From: Pseudomonas sp. LS-2
Lineage (GTDB): Bacteria; Pseudomonadota; Gammaproteobacteria; Pseudomonadales; Pseudomonadaceae
Assembly: GCF_003605735.1 (NCBI RefSeq)
Contig: NZ_QXTJ01000039.1
Location: 335,884 to 373,756, forward strand
Direction of reading: 5' to 3'
Length of the DNA: 37,873 nt
The first letter of the stretch is position 1. Each line of letters opens with the position of its first letter. Below the pieces are notes generated by a model. The model searched no databases. It had not been told where the DNA came from and saw nothing but the letters and a program-made list of their open reading frames with translations. Positions 7,342 to 15,686 of the stretch are shown here, piece by piece. The position numbers were made by a program, and so were the translations under genes.

Positions 7342-9078
7342 ATGAAAGACACCATTCGCCAGCTGATCCAACAAGCTCTGAGCCAACTCGTCGCCGAAGG
7401 CGTCTTGCCGGAAGGGCTGACGCCGGTGATTCAGGTGGAAAACGCCAAGGACAAGAAAAACGGCGACTTCGCCAGCAATATCGCGATGATGCTGGCCAAA
7501 CCGGCAGGCATGAAGCCCCGCGATCTGGCCGAAAAAATCGTCGCCGCGCTGCCTGCCGACGAGCAGATCAGCAAGGTCGACATCGCCGGCCCCGGCTTCC
7601 TCAACTTTTTCCAGAACACCCAGGCCCTGGCGTCACGCCTGGACGCCGCGCTGGCCGACGCCGCATTGTCGGTGCGCAAGAATGGCCCTGCCCAGCGCGT
7701 AGTGGTTGACCTTTCAGCACCCAACCTTGCCAAAGAGATGCACGTCGGCCACCTGCGCTCGACCATCATTGGCGACGGCGTTGCCAGCGTGCTCGAATTT
7801 CTCGGCGACACCGTGATCCGCCAGAACCACGTTGGCGACTGGGGCACCCAGTTCGGCATGCTGCTGGCGTATCTGCAGGAAACCCCAGCCACCAGCGACG
7901 AGCTGTCTGACCTCGAAAACTTCTACCGTGCCGCCAAAGGCCGCTTCGACGAATCCGAAGAATTCGCCGAGCGCGCCCGTGGTCTGGTGGTCAAGCTGCA
8001 AGCTGGCGACCCTGAGTGCCTGAAGCTGTGGACTCGCTTCAAGGACATCTCGTTGTCGCACTGCCAGGAAGTCTACGAGCGCCTGAACGTCAAGCTGACC
8101 CCCAAAGACGTCATGGGCGAAAGTGCCTACAACGACGATCTGGCGAACGTGGTTGCCGACCTGAAAAAAGCCGGCCTGCTGGTGGAGAGCAACGGCGCCC
8201 AGTGCGTCTTCCTCGAAGAATTCAAAACGGCTGAAGGCACCCCGCTGCCGGTGATCGTGCAGAAGGCCGGTGGTGGTTATCTGTACGCCACCACTGACCT
8301 TGCAGCCGTGCGTTACCGCAGCAACGTCCTGAAAGCCGATCGTGCGCTGTATTTCGTCGATCAGCGTCAGGCCCTGCACTTCCAGCAAGTCTTCGAAGTG
8401 GCGCGTCGCGCAGGTTTCGTGACCAACGGCATGCAGATGGAACACATGGGCTTCGGCACCATGAACGGCGCCGATGGCCGTCCTTTCAAGACTCGCGACG
8501 GCGGCACCGTCAAGCTGGTCGACCTGCTGGACGAAGCGGAAGAACGCGCGTACGTCCTCGTCAAAGAGAAAAACCCTGAAGTCGCTGAAGACGAACTTCG
8601 TACCATCGCCAAGGCCGTGGGCATCAGCGCCGTCAAGTACGCCGACCTGTCCAAGCACCGGGCCAGCGACTACAGCTTCAACTTCGATCAGATGCTTAGC
8701 TTCGAAGGCAACACGGCGCCTTACCTGCTGTACGCCTACACCCGCGTCTCCGGTGTTTTCCGCAAGCTGGGCGAAGCGTTCGACGAGAGCAAAGGCCAGA
8801 TCATCCTCCAAGCCGAGCATGAACAGGACCTGGCTGCGCGTCTGGCGCAGTTTGGCGAGACCGTGAACAACGTCGCCGAGAAAGGCACTCCCCACGTGTT
8901 GTGCGCTTACCTGTACGATCTGGCCGGGCTGTTCTCCAGTTTTTACGAGAACTGCCCGATCCTGAACGCGGAAAACCCCGAGCAACAGCAAAGCCGTCTG
9001 CGCCTCGCGCACCTGACCGGTCGCACCCTCAAGCAAGGCCTGCAACTGCTGGGTCTGGAAACTCTGGAGCGTATGTAA
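7342..9078 (+). CDS. argS: Arginyl-tRNA synthetase
   Basis: Class I aminoacyl-tRNA synthetase charging tRNA-Arg. The 578-residue protein starts MKDTIRQLIQQ at ATG 7342, preceded by AAAGAGAG; an in-frame TTG at 7321 would add seven unconserved residues and is not chosen. The N-terminal Add1 domain (about 1-110) precedes the HIGH-type signature HVGHLRSTIIGD (about 134-145, with HVGH in place of HIGH) inside the conserved LSAPNLAKEMHVGHLR. The anticodon-binding DALR domain closes the protein. No canonical KMSKS is visible, as expected for most ArgS; the region FKTRDGGTVKLVDLLDEA takes its place. The SPOR-domain gene starts one base after the stop. Confidence 0.97.
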   Translation: MKDTIRQLIQQALSQLVAEGVLPEGLTPVIQVENAKDKKNGDFASNIAMMLAKPAGMKPRDLAEKIVAALPADEQISKVDIAGPGFLNFFQNTQALASRLDAALADAALSVRKNGPAQRVVVDLSAPNLAKEMHVGHLRSTIIGDGVASVLEFLGDTVIRQNHVGDWGTQFGMLLAYLQETPATSDELSDLENFYRAAKGRFDESEEFAERARGLVVKLQAGDPECLKLWTRFKDISLSHCQEVYERLNVKLTPKDVMGESAYNDDLANVVADLKKAGLLVESNGAQCVFLEEFKTAEGTPLPVIVQKAGGGYLYATTDLAAVRYRSNVLKADRALYFVDQRQALHFQQVFEVARRAGFVTNGMQMEHMGFGTMNGADGRPFKTRDGGTVKLVDLLDEAEERAYVLVKEKNPEVAEDELRTIAKAVGISAVKYADLSKHRASDYSFNFDQMLSFEGNTAPYLLYAYTRVSGVFRKLGEAFDESKGQIILQAEHEQDLAARLAQFGETVNNVAEKGTPHVLCAYLYDLAGLFSSFYENCPILNAENPEQQQSRLRLAHLTGRTLKQGLQLLGLETLERM

Positions 9079-9079
9079 G

Positions 9080-9772
9080 TTGGCAGTCAAAAAGAAACCT
9101 GCTCCCAAGCGCGGCGCCAGCCGATACGAGGCACCCGCAAAGAAGCCGATTCCGGGATGGCTGTGGCTGGCGATCGGCCTGTCCGTCGGCGCGTTCATCG
9201 TTTTCCTGATGAAACTGGAGCCCGGCAGCGGCGACGACATCAAGCGGGTCAAGGCTGATGCCAAGGCTGCGAAGATCGCCGAGGCGAACAAGACACCGCC
9301 GAGCCCGACCGCGCCGGTAAAGCCCAAGTACGACTTCTACACGCTATTGCCTGAGTCGGAAGTCATCGTGCCGAACGAAGCGGTGCCGGAGAAGACTCCA
9401 CCGCCCGTCGTTGCACCAACGACACCGGTCACGCCTGAACAGGCAGCGAAGATCGACACTGCTCGCGCCCAGGCCGCACTCAGTGGGTTGACGCCGCCGC
9501 CAGCGCCAGCAGTGGCCAAACCTGCGCCTGTGACGACGTTCTTTCTGCAGGCGGGCTCGTTCCGCAAACAGACCGACGCCGACAAGGTGCGTGCGCAGAT
9601 CATCCTGCTGGGTCAGGCGGCGACAGTGGAGTCGGGCACGGTCAAGGATGAAACCTGGTATCGCGTACTGGTCGGCCCGTTCAGCAACCGTGAACAGCTG
9701 ACGACCGCGCAGAAGCAACTGGCCGGTGGCGGATTCAGCAATCTGTTGCTGCAACAGCGCCAGAGTCGGTAG
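9080..9772 (+). CDS. FtsN-like SPOR-domain membrane protein
   Basis: A 230-residue inner-membrane protein that probably binds septal peptidoglycan. It starts at TTG 9080, one base after argS, with GGAG at 9066-9069 in proper spacing. A short basic cytoplasmic N-terminus (KKKPAPKRG) is followed by one membrane helix (about 25-44), a Pro/Ala-rich periplasmic linker that includes KYDFYTLLPE (about 83-92), and a C-terminal SPOR domain (about 152-228; FFLQAGSFRKQTDADKVR, then WYRVLVGPF). The architecture equals FtsN, but clear FtsN essential helices are not recognised, so it is called FtsN-like. Coupling to argS is usual in pseudomonads. Confidence 0.88.
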   Translation: MAVKKKPAPKRGASRYEAPAKKPIPGWLWLAIGLSVGAFIVFLMKLEPGSGDDIKRVKADAKAAKIAEANKTPPSPTAPVKPKYDFYTLLPESEVIVPNEAVPEKTPPPVVAPTTPVTPEQAAKIDTARAQAALSGLTPPPAPAVAKPAPVTTFFLQAGSFRKQTDADKVRAQIILLGQAATVESGTVKDETWYRVLVGPFSNREQLTTAQKQLAGGGFSNLLLQQRQSR

Positions 9773-9807
9773 ATCTAACGATCAAAGCAGCAGATTACAT
9801 TCCCCTC

Positions 9808-9875
9808 TGTAGCAGTCCGGCTTGCCGGCGGTGGCGATCTTGAAGGCGCAACCGCCGGCAAGCCGGACCGCTACA
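9808..9875. repeat. REP doublet, GCAGTCCGGCTTGCCGGCGG type
   Basis: TGTAGCAGTCCGGCTTGCCG on the left pairs with CCGGCAAGCCGGACCGCTACA on the right around a short loop. This is a second, unrelated-looking REP family; other copies are at 11998 and 37444. It lies between the SPOR-domain gene and the hslV promoter. Confidence 0.88.
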
Positions 9876-9925
9876 GAAAGCGGCGCAGCGACAAACCACC
9901 ATTCATCCCTCACTTCGCCTGGCAG

Positions 9926-9952
9926 TTGAAATACTGGCCCCCACCCCCATAT
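9926..9952 (+). promoter_or_regulatory. Heat-shock (sigma-32) promoter of hslVU
   Basis: TTGAAA (9926-9931), 13 bases, then CCCCATAT (9945-9952). This is close to the RpoH consensus (CTTGAAA, 13-15 bases, CCCCATNT) and sits about 48 bases upstream of the hslV start, which is a known heat-shock operon. The match was read by eye; the combination of sequence, spacing and gene makes it convincing. Confidence 0.85.
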
Positions 9953-9999
9953 GAGTTTCCATCAGGGCATTTTCGCCCCGCAGCGTGGAGACTCTCCCC

Positions 10000-10530
10000 T
10001 TGACCACCATCGTTTCAGTGCGCCGCCAAGGCAAAGTCGTCATGGCGGGTGACGGCCAGGTTTCCCTGGGCAATACCGTCATGAAAGGCAACGCCAAGAA
10101 AGTCCGTCGCCTTTATCACGGCCAGGTCATCGCCGGCTTCGCTGGCGCCACTGCCGACGCCTTCACCCTGTTCGAACGCTTCGAAGCACAATTGGAAAAA
10201 CACCAGGGCCACCTCGTTCGCGCAGCTGTGGAACTCGCCAAAGACTGGCGTACCGACCGCTCCCTCAGCCGGCTGGAGGCCATGCTGGCCGTCGCCAACA
10301 AGGACGCTTCGTTGATCATCACCGGTAACGGTGACGTCGTTGAGCCTGAAGATGGCCTGATCGCCATGGGTTCCGGCGGTGCATTCGCTCAGGCCGCCGC
10401 TCGCGCCCTGCTGCTGAAGACCGAACTGTCGGCGCGGGAAATCGCCGAGACAGCCCTGCACATCGCTGGCGACATCTGCGTATTCACCAACCACAACATC
10501 ACCATTGAGGAGCAGGACCTCGCCGAGTGA
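10000..10530 (+). CDS. hslV: ATP-dependent protease HslVU, proteolytic subunit
   Basis: Threonine protease of the proteasome-like HslVU complex that degrades unfolded proteins in the cytoplasm. The 176-residue protein begins at TTG 10000, directly before ACC-ACC, so that removal of the initiator methionine exposes the nucleophile Thr (TTIVSVRR). GGAG at 9987-9990 supports this start; an in-frame GTG at 9985 would bury the catalytic Thr and is rejected. Conserved GDGQVSLGNTVMKGNAKKVR and the GSGG motif near the C-terminus are present. hslU follows after 68 bases. A sigma-32 promoter lies upstream. Confidence 0.97.
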   Translation: MTTIVSVRRQGKVVMAGDGQVSLGNTVMKGNAKKVRRLYHGQVIAGFAGATADAFTLFERFEAQLEKHQGHLVRAAVELAKDWRTDRSLSRLEAMLAVANKDASLIITGNGDVVEPEDGLIAMGSGGAFAQAAARALLLKTELSAREIAETALHIAGDICVFTNHNITIEEQDLAE

Positions 10531-10598
10531 GCCCTGTCGCGGGCCGCAATCCATCGCGGCCCGTTGAACTCATCACGCCCCGAGGACCGTTGAAAACC

Positions 10599-11936
10599 AT
10601 GTCCATGACTCCCCGTGAAATCGTCCACGAACTCAATCGCCATATCATCGGCCAGGACGATGCCAAGCGCGCCGTCGCCATCGCGCTGCGTAACCGCTGG
10701 CGCCGGATGCAGTTGCCTGAAGAGCTGCGCGTTGAAGTCACTCCAAAGAACATTCTGATGATTGGCCCCACTGGCGTCGGCAAGACCGAGATAGCCCGTC
10801 GTCTGGCCAAACTCGCCAATGCGCCGTTCATCAAGGTCGAGGCCACCAAGTTCACCGAAGTCGGTTACGTAGGCCGTGACGTCGAGTCGATCATTCGTGA
10901 TCTGGCAGATGCCGCCATGAAACTGCTGCGCGAACAGGAAATGACCAAGGTCCGTCATCGCGCTGAAGATGCTGCCGAGGATCGCATTCTCGACGCCCTG
11001 TTGCCTCCGGCACGCGCCGGCTTCAACGAAGACGCCTCTTCCAGCAACGACTCGAACACCCGTCAGCTGTTCCGCAAGCGCCTGCGTGAAGGTCAGTTGG
11101 ACGACAAGGAAATCGAGATTGAAGTTGCGGAAATGGGCGGTGTCGATATCTCCGCGCCACCCGGCATGGAAGAGATGACCAACCAGTTGCAAAGCCTGTT
11201 CGCCAACATGGGCAAGGGCAAGAAGAAAAGCCGCAAGCTGAAGGTCAAGGACGCGCTGAAGATGGTCCGCGATGAAGAAGCGAGCCGTCTGGTCAATGAC
11301 GAAGAACTCAAGGGCAAAGCCCTCGAAGCGGTCGAGCAGCACGGTATCGTGTTCATCGACGAGATCGACAAGGTCGCCAAACGTGGCAACGTCGGCGGCG
11401 CCGATGTGTCCCGCGAAGGCGTACAGCGCGACCTGCTGCCGCTGATCGAAGGCTGCACCGTCAACACCAAGTTGGGCATGGTCAAGACCGACCACATTCT
11501 CTTCATCGCGTCCGGCGCATTTCACCTGAGCAAGCCAAGCGATCTGGTGCCCGAACTGCAAGGTCGTCTGCCGATCCGCGTTGAACTCAAAGCGCTGAGC
11601 CCGCAGGACTTCGAGCGGATTCTGAGCGAGCCACACGCGTCGCTGACCGAGCAGTATCGCGAGCTGCTGAAGACCGAAGGCCTGAACATCGAGTTCTTGC
11701 CTGAGGGCATCAAGCGCCTGGCCGAAATCGCCTGGCAGGTGAACGAGAAGACTGAGAACATCGGTGCCCGTCGCCTGCATACCCTGCTGGAACGCCTGCT
11801 GGAAGAAGTGTCCTTCAGCGCTGGCGATCTTGCGACCGCGCAGGATTCCGGGACCATCAAGATCGACGCCGAGTACGTCAACAGCCATCTGGGCGAGTTG
11901 GCCGAAGACGAAGACTTGTCTCGTTACATTCTCTAA
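10599..11936 (+). CDS. hslU: HslVU protease, ATPase/unfoldase subunit
   Basis: AAA+ unfoldase that feeds substrates to HslV. The 445-residue protein begins MSMTPREIVHELNRHIIGQD at ATG 10599 with GAGG at 10582-10585; an upstream GTG (10527) overlapping the hslV stop is unconserved. Walker A is GPTGVGKTE (about 55-63), followed by the pore motif region GYVGRDVES. The intermediate I-domain (about 110-235) has the expected charged stretch (GKGKKKSRKLKVKDAL). Walker B is GIVFIDEIDK, with a following sensor region. The C-terminus ends SRYIL, the tail that inserts into HslV. Same transcript as hslV. Confidence 0.97.
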   Translation: MSMTPREIVHELNRHIIGQDDAKRAVAIALRNRWRRMQLPEELRVEVTPKNILMIGPTGVGKTEIARRLAKLANAPFIKVEATKFTEVGYVGRDVESIIRDLADAAMKLLREQEMTKVRHRAEDAAEDRILDALLPPARAGFNEDASSSNDSNTRQLFRKRLREGQLDDKEIEIEVAEMGGVDISAPPGMEEMTNQLQSLFANMGKGKKKSRKLKVKDALKMVRDEEASRLVNDEELKGKALEAVEQHGIVFIDEIDKVAKRGNVGGADVSREGVQRDLLPLIEGCTVNTKLGMVKTDHILFIASGAFHLSKPSDLVPELQGRLPIRVELKALSPQDFERILSEPHASLTEQYRELLKTEGLNIEFLPEGIKRLAEIAWQVNEKTENIGARRLHTLLERLLEEVSFSAGDLATAQDSGTIKIDAEYVNSHLGELAEDEDLSRYIL

Positions 11937-11958
11937 AGTTCTCGGCCACGTTGCTGCT

Positions 11959-11979
11959 GGATATGCCCAAAGCATATCC
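11959..11979. promoter_or_regulatory. Hairpin just after hslU
   Basis: GGATATGC-CCAAA-GCATATCC is a perfect 8-base stem with a 5-base loop, 23 bases after the hslU stop. It has only two T after it, so it is not a textbook terminator. It may stabilise the 3' end of the hslVU mRNA. Confidence 0.5.
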
Positions 11980-11997
11980 TTGCTGCAACCATCGACC

Positions 11998-12065
11998 TGT
12001 CGCAGTCCGGCTTGCCGGCGGCAGCGGTTTCCAGAACGCCACCGCCGGCCAGCCGGACTGCTACA
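11998..12065. repeat. REP doublet, GCAGTCCGGCTTGCCGGCGG type
   Basis: TGTCGCAGTCCGGCTTGCCG pairs with CCGGCCAGCCGGACTGCTACA. Second copy of the family seen at 9808, lying between hslU and the DUF971 gene. Confidence 0.88.
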
Positions 12066-12098
12066 GGGACGGCATCGCTGACCTGACCCGGCCCACAC

Positions 12099-12476
12099 AT
12101 GCCCAGAATCCCCATCGCCATCCAGCTGCACAAAGCCTCGAAAATCCTCAGCCTGAAATACGGCCCGGATGAGGAATACCACCTGCCCGCTGAATTCCTG
12201 CGAGTGCATTCGCCGTCGGCGGAGGTACAAGGACACGGCAATCCGATTCTGCAATTCGGCAAACTGGGTGTTGGCCTGACGAAGATAGAACCGGCCGGGC
12301 AGTACGCACTAAAACTGACCTTCGACGACGGCCATGACAGCGGGCTGTTCACTTGGGAGTACCTCGAGCAACTGGCGCTACGTCAGACGCAATTGTGGGA
12401 AGACTATCTGGCCGAACTCAAAGCGGCAGGCAAATCCCGCGATCCTTCCGAGCAAGTCATTCGACTGATGCTTTAA
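12099..12476 (+). CDS. DUF971 (GBBH-like N-terminal domain) protein
   Basis: A 125-residue cytoplasmic protein of the DUF971 family, which resembles the N-terminal domain of gamma-butyrobetaine hydroxylase. Characteristic segments are present: SKILSLKYGPDEEYHLPAEF near the N-terminus, the VQGHG segment, and LKLTFDDGHDSGLFTWEYL (about 70-89). No hydroxylase domain follows, so it is not an enzyme of that kind; the function of these stand-alone proteins is unknown. It lies between hslU and phaC1, an arrangement conserved in Pseudomonas, but this does not by itself link it to either system. The start ATG at 12099 has only a weak ribosome binding site. Confidence 0.85.
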   Translation: MPRIPIAIQLHKASKILSLKYGPDEEYHLPAEFLRVHSPSAEVQGHGNPILQFGKLGVGLTKIEPAGQYALKLTFDDGHDSGLFTWEYLEQLALRQTQLWEDYLAELKAAGKSRDPSEQVIRLML

Positions 12477-12826
12477 GCAGCGCTCTAGTCCGCGCCCTCG
12501 CTACCGATGGGCGTTTTAGGACGCACTTTCTAATTACTTTTGTTTCAATGTTCCGCGCAGCGGTCAATGACTGACCCTGCTTGCGATTTTTTGAAATCTC
12601 GCGTAACCAATGATTCTGGCAAGCTCTCTGCATCGGGGAATTAGCAGAAGCGTGCCGGTGTTGTTCGTAGCAGTCGCTCGTAGCGCCACCAAAAATGCGG
12701 TGCCTTGCGTCAGCGTTCACACCCGTTGTGTTAATCATCGGTCACCCGAGAGCAGTACTGGCATTTGCCCGTGGCGTGTTTTCACCGGGATGTCAGTGCT
12801 CGTCTCAGGACAATGGAGCGTCGTAG
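12477..12826. other. 350-base non-coding region upstream of phaC1
   Basis: No convincing gene: the one rightward ORF (12610-12834) has no ribosome binding site and no recognisable sequence. The region holds a sigma-54-like promoter (12617-12632) and two small inverted repeats upstream of it, GGTCA-N5-TGACC (12562-12576) and a bulged GCGATTT/AAATCTCGC hairpin (12583-12602). Confidence 0.7.
12617..12632 (+). promoter_or_regulatory. Candidate sigma-54 (-24/-12) promoter of phaC1
   Basis: TGGCAAGCTCTCTGCA has GG at 12618-12619 and GC at 12630-12631, the exact 10-base gap needed, and differs from the consensus TGGCACG-N4-TTGCA at two positions. Transcription would start near 12643, giving a leader of about 184 bases. 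From memory, RpoN-type promoters have been proposed for phaC1 in other Pseudomonas. No enhancer-binding protein gene is nearby. Confidence 0.55.
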
Positions 12827-14506
12827 ATGAGTAACAAGAGTAATGATGATCTGCCGCGTCAAGCCTCTGAACACACCTTGGGGTTGAACCCTGTCGTAGG
12901 CCTGAGGCGCAAGGATTTGCTCACCACGGCACGCATGGTATTGACCCAGGCCATCAGGCAACCCTTCCACAGCGCCAAACACGTGGCCCACTTCGGGCTT
13001 GAACTGAAAAACGTGTTGCTCGGCAAATCCACGCTGGTGCCCGACAGCGACGACCGTCGTTTCGTCGACCCGGCCTGGAGCCAGAATCCTCTCTATCGTC
13101 GCTACTTGCAGACCTACCTAGCCTGGCGCAAGGAACTGCACGACTGGATCGACGACAGCAGCCTGACGCCTCAAGACATCAGCCGTGGTCACTTCGTGAT
13201 CACCCTGATGACCGAGGCCATGTCGCCCACCAACGGCGCGGCGAACCCGGCGGCGGTCAAGCGCTTCTTCGAGACCGGCGGCAAAAGCATTCTCGACGGC
13301 CTGTCGCACCTGGCCAAGGATCTGGTGAACAACGGCGGCATGCCGAGCCAGGTCAACATGGATGCTTTCGAGGTCGGCAAGAATCTGGGCACCACCGAGG
13401 GAGCCGTGGTGTTTCGCAATGACGTACTGGAGCTGATTCAGTACAAGCCGATCACCGAACAGGTTCACGAACGCCCCCTGTTGGTGGTGCCGCCACAGAT
13501 CAACAAATTCTACGTTTTCGACCTCAGCCAGGATAAAAGCCTGGCGCGCTTCTGCCTGCGCAACAACGTCCAGACGTTCATCATCAGTTGGCGCAATCCC
13601 ACCAAGGCCCAGCGCGAATGGGGCCTGTCGACCTACATCGACGCGGTGAAGGAAGCGGTGGACGTGGTCTGCAAGATCACCGGCAGCAAGGACGTCAATA
13701 TGCTCGGCGCCTGCTCGGGCGGCATCACTTGCACTGCACTGCTCGGTCATTACGCCGCCCTCGGCGAGCAGAAGGTCAACGCACTGACCCTGCTGGTGAG
13801 CGTGCTCGATACCACGCTGGATACTCAGGTCGCGCTGTTCGTCGACGAGCAGACGCTGGAGTCGGCCAAACGTCACTCGTATCAGGCGGGCGTGCTGGAG
13901 GGCAAGGACATGGCGAAAGTCTTCGCCTGGATGCGCCCCAACGACCTGATCTGGAACTACTGGGTCAACAATTACCTGCTGGGCAACGAGCCTCCGGTGT
14001 TCGACATTCTGTTCTGGAACAACGACACCACCCGTCTGCCCGCAGCGTTTCATGGTGACTTGATCGAGATGTTCAAGAACAATCCGCTGATTCGCCCGAA
14101 CGCGCTGGAAGTCTGCGGCACGCCTATCGATCTGAAACAGGTCAAAAGTGACGTCTTCTGCCTCGCAGGCACCAACGATCACATCACGCCCTGGGTGTCG
14201 TGCTACAAGTCGGCACGGCTGTTTGGCGGCAAAACCGAGTTCGTGCTGTCCAACAGCGGGCATATCCAGAGCATTCTGAATCCGCCGGGCAACCCCAAGG
14301 CGCGGTTCATGACCAACTCGGAAATGCCGGACGACGCCCAACGCTGGCAGGAAGACGCGACCAAGCACACGGATTCCTGGTGGTTGCACTGGCAGGCATG
14401 GCAGGCGGAGCGCTCCGGAAAACTGAAGAAATCCCCCGCTACACTGGGTAACAAGGCGTACCCGGCTGGAGAAGCGTCGCCAGGAACGTATGTGCATGAG
14501 CGCTAA
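12827..14506 (+). CDS. phaC1: Class II (medium-chain-length) polyhydroxyalkanoate synthase 1
   Basis: Polymerises (R)-3-hydroxyacyl-CoA of about C6-C14 into storage polyester on the surface of the PHA granule. The 559-residue protein has the alpha/beta hydrolase fold with the lipase-like box GACSGG, nucleophile C296, and the other triad residues D451 (in NDHITPW) and H479 (in NSGHIQS); these numbers match class II synthases exactly. The N-terminal domain (about 1-190) is the class II type. ATG 12827 has GGAG eight bases upstream. First gene of phaC1-phaZ-phaC2-phaD, with phaZ following after a REP doublet. Class II is inferred from similarity and from its phaZ/phaC2 partners. Confidence 0.97.
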   Translation: MSNKSNDDLPRQASEHTLGLNPVVGLRRKDLLTTARMVLTQAIRQPFHSAKHVAHFGLELKNVLLGKSTLVPDSDDRRFVDPAWSQNPLYRRYLQTYLAWRKELHDWIDDSSLTPQDISRGHFVITLMTEAMSPTNGAANPAAVKRFFETGGKSILDGLSHLAKDLVNNGGMPSQVNMDAFEVGKNLGTTEGAVVFRNDVLELIQYKPITEQVHERPLLVVPPQINKFYVFDLSQDKSLARFCLRNNVQTFIISWRNPTKAQREWGLSTYIDAVKEAVDVVCKITGSKDVNMLGACSGGITCTALLGHYAALGEQKVNALTLLVSVLDTTLDTQVALFVDEQTLESAKRHSYQAGVLEGKDMAKVFAWMRPNDLIWNYWVNNYLLGNEPPVFDILFWNNDTTRLPAAFHGDLIEMFKNNPLIRPNALEVCGTPIDLKQVKSDVFCLAGTNDHITPWVSCYKSARLFGGKTEFVLSNSGHIQSILNPPGNPKARFMTNSEMPDDAQRWQEDATKHTDSWWLHWQAWQAERSGKLKKSPATLGNKAYPAGEASPGTYVHER

Positions 14507-14530
14507 TCGCTTTTGACGTCGCCCGCACGG

Positions 14531-14618
14531 CGTAGGAGCGCGCTTGCCCGCGATGAACGATGGCGCGGTGTATGAGAAGGGCCGCGTTGCGTTCATCGCG
14601 GGCAAGCGCACTCCTACG
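14531..14618. repeat. REP doublet (REPIN) between phaC1 and phaZ
   Basis: GCGCGCTTGCCCGC subtype. The arms run to about 28 bases because the pairing continues from GCGAT through GAACG on the left and CGTTCATCGC on the right. It lies inside the pha operon, 24 bases after the phaC1 stop. Confidence 0.9.
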
Positions 14619-14736
14619 GGGTATGCGTTGTAAATGGAACGGCAAGCATCGAACACACAGGAACCGCCCAGGCGGTTTCAGGACCGGAAAACGCGCAGGA
14701 CAGCATTACCGGCGTTTAACCCACAGGGCTTCGCGC

Positions 14737-15591
14737 ATGCCGCAACCGTTTGTATTTCGCACCATCGATCTGGATGGCCACAACATCCGCACGGCCGTGC
14801 GCCCCGGCAAGAGTCATCTGACGCCGCTGCTGATTTTCAACGGCATCGGCGCCAACCTCGAACTGGTGTTTCCTTTCGTCGATGCACTGGACCCGGACCT
14901 TGAAGTCATCGCCTTCGACGTCCCCGGCGTCGGTGGTTCATCGACGCCCAGCCGCCCGTATCGGTTTCCGGGGCTGGCGAAACTCGCTGCACGCATGCTC
15001 GACTATCTGGACTACGGGCAAGTCAACGCGATCGGCGTCTCCTGGGGCGGCGCGCTGGCCCAGCAGTTCGCCCACGACTACCCCGAGCGCTGCAAGAAAC
15101 TCGTGCTCGCAGCGACGGCAGCGGGCGCAGTGATGGTGCCCGGCAAGCCAAAAGTGCTTTGGCTGATGGCAAGTCCCAGGCGTTATATCCAGCCTTCTCA
15201 TGTAATCCGCATCGCGCCGGAAATCTACGGCGGGGCCTTCCGTCGCGACCCGCACCTGGCCGCCAACCATGCGGCCAAGGTCCGCTCGTCCGGAAAGATG
15301 GGCTACTACTGGCAGCTCTTCGCCGGCATGGGCTGGACCAGCATTCACTGGCTGCACAAGATCCGCCAGCCGACACTGGTGCTGGCTGGCGACGACGACC
15401 CGCTGATCCCATTGATCAATATGCGACTACTGGCCTGGCGCATCCCCAACGCCCAGCTACACATAATCGACGATGGTCATTTGTTTTTGATCACTCGGGC
15501 CGAGGCTGTCGCGCCCATCATCATGAAGTTCCTCCAGCAAGAACGGCAGCGCGCCGTCATGCATCCGCAACCTGCACCCATCGTGCGCTAA
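14737..15591 (+). CDS. phaZ: Intracellular medium-chain-length PHA depolymerase
   Basis: Serine hydrolase on the granule that releases 3-hydroxyacids from stored PHA, allowing turnover. The 284-residue protein starts MPQPFVFRTIDLDGHNIRTA at ATG 14737; the reading frame is open upstream to 14560, but that extension overlaps the REP doublet and is unconserved. Alpha/beta hydrolase with GVSWGG (nucleophile S102), DDDPLIP (Asp about 221) and DDGHLFL (His about 248), agreeing with the known triad of pseudomonad PhaZ. No signal peptide, as expected for the intracellular enzyme. The ribosome binding site is weak (AGGG 14725-14728). Confidence 0.97.
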   Translation: MPQPFVFRTIDLDGHNIRTAVRPGKSHLTPLLIFNGIGANLELVFPFVDALDPDLEVIAFDVPGVGGSSTPSRPYRFPGLAKLAARMLDYLDYGQVNAIGVSWGGALAQQFAHDYPERCKKLVLAATAAGAVMVPGKPKVLWLMASPRRYIQPSHVIRIAPEIYGGAFRRDPHLAANHAAKVRSSGKMGYYWQLFAGMGWTSIHWLHKIRQPTLVLAGDDDPLIPLINMRLLAWRIPNAQLHIIDDGHLFLITRAEAVAPIIMKFLQQERQRAVMHPQPAPIVR

Positions 15592-15686
15592 ACCGAAAAG
15601 GACGTTGCCGGGATTCACGAGCAGTCACCCGTAAGGAAGTCGCTTCACTGACTGCGCTGTCGGCTGGATTGCCAAAGCGCAGAGCA

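Noticed and set aside
7714..9327. 537-codon minus-strand open frame
   Set aside because: Antisense of argS and the SPOR-domain gene; the opposite strand encodes unmistakable conserved proteins.
10527..10598. Upstream GTG start for hslU
   Set aside because: Adds 24 unconserved residues; ATG 10599 gives the family N-terminus.
10389..12254. 621-codon minus-strand open frame
   Set aside because: Antisense of hslU; no known motifs, and the sense protein is fully conserved.
12610..12834. 74-codon ORF in the phaC1 upstream region
   Set aside because: No ribosome binding site, overlaps the sigma-54-like site and the phaC1 start, and has no recognisable sequence.
14560..14736. N-terminal extension of phaZ by 59 codons
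   Set aside because: Runs through a REP doublet; the conserved protein begins at 14737.
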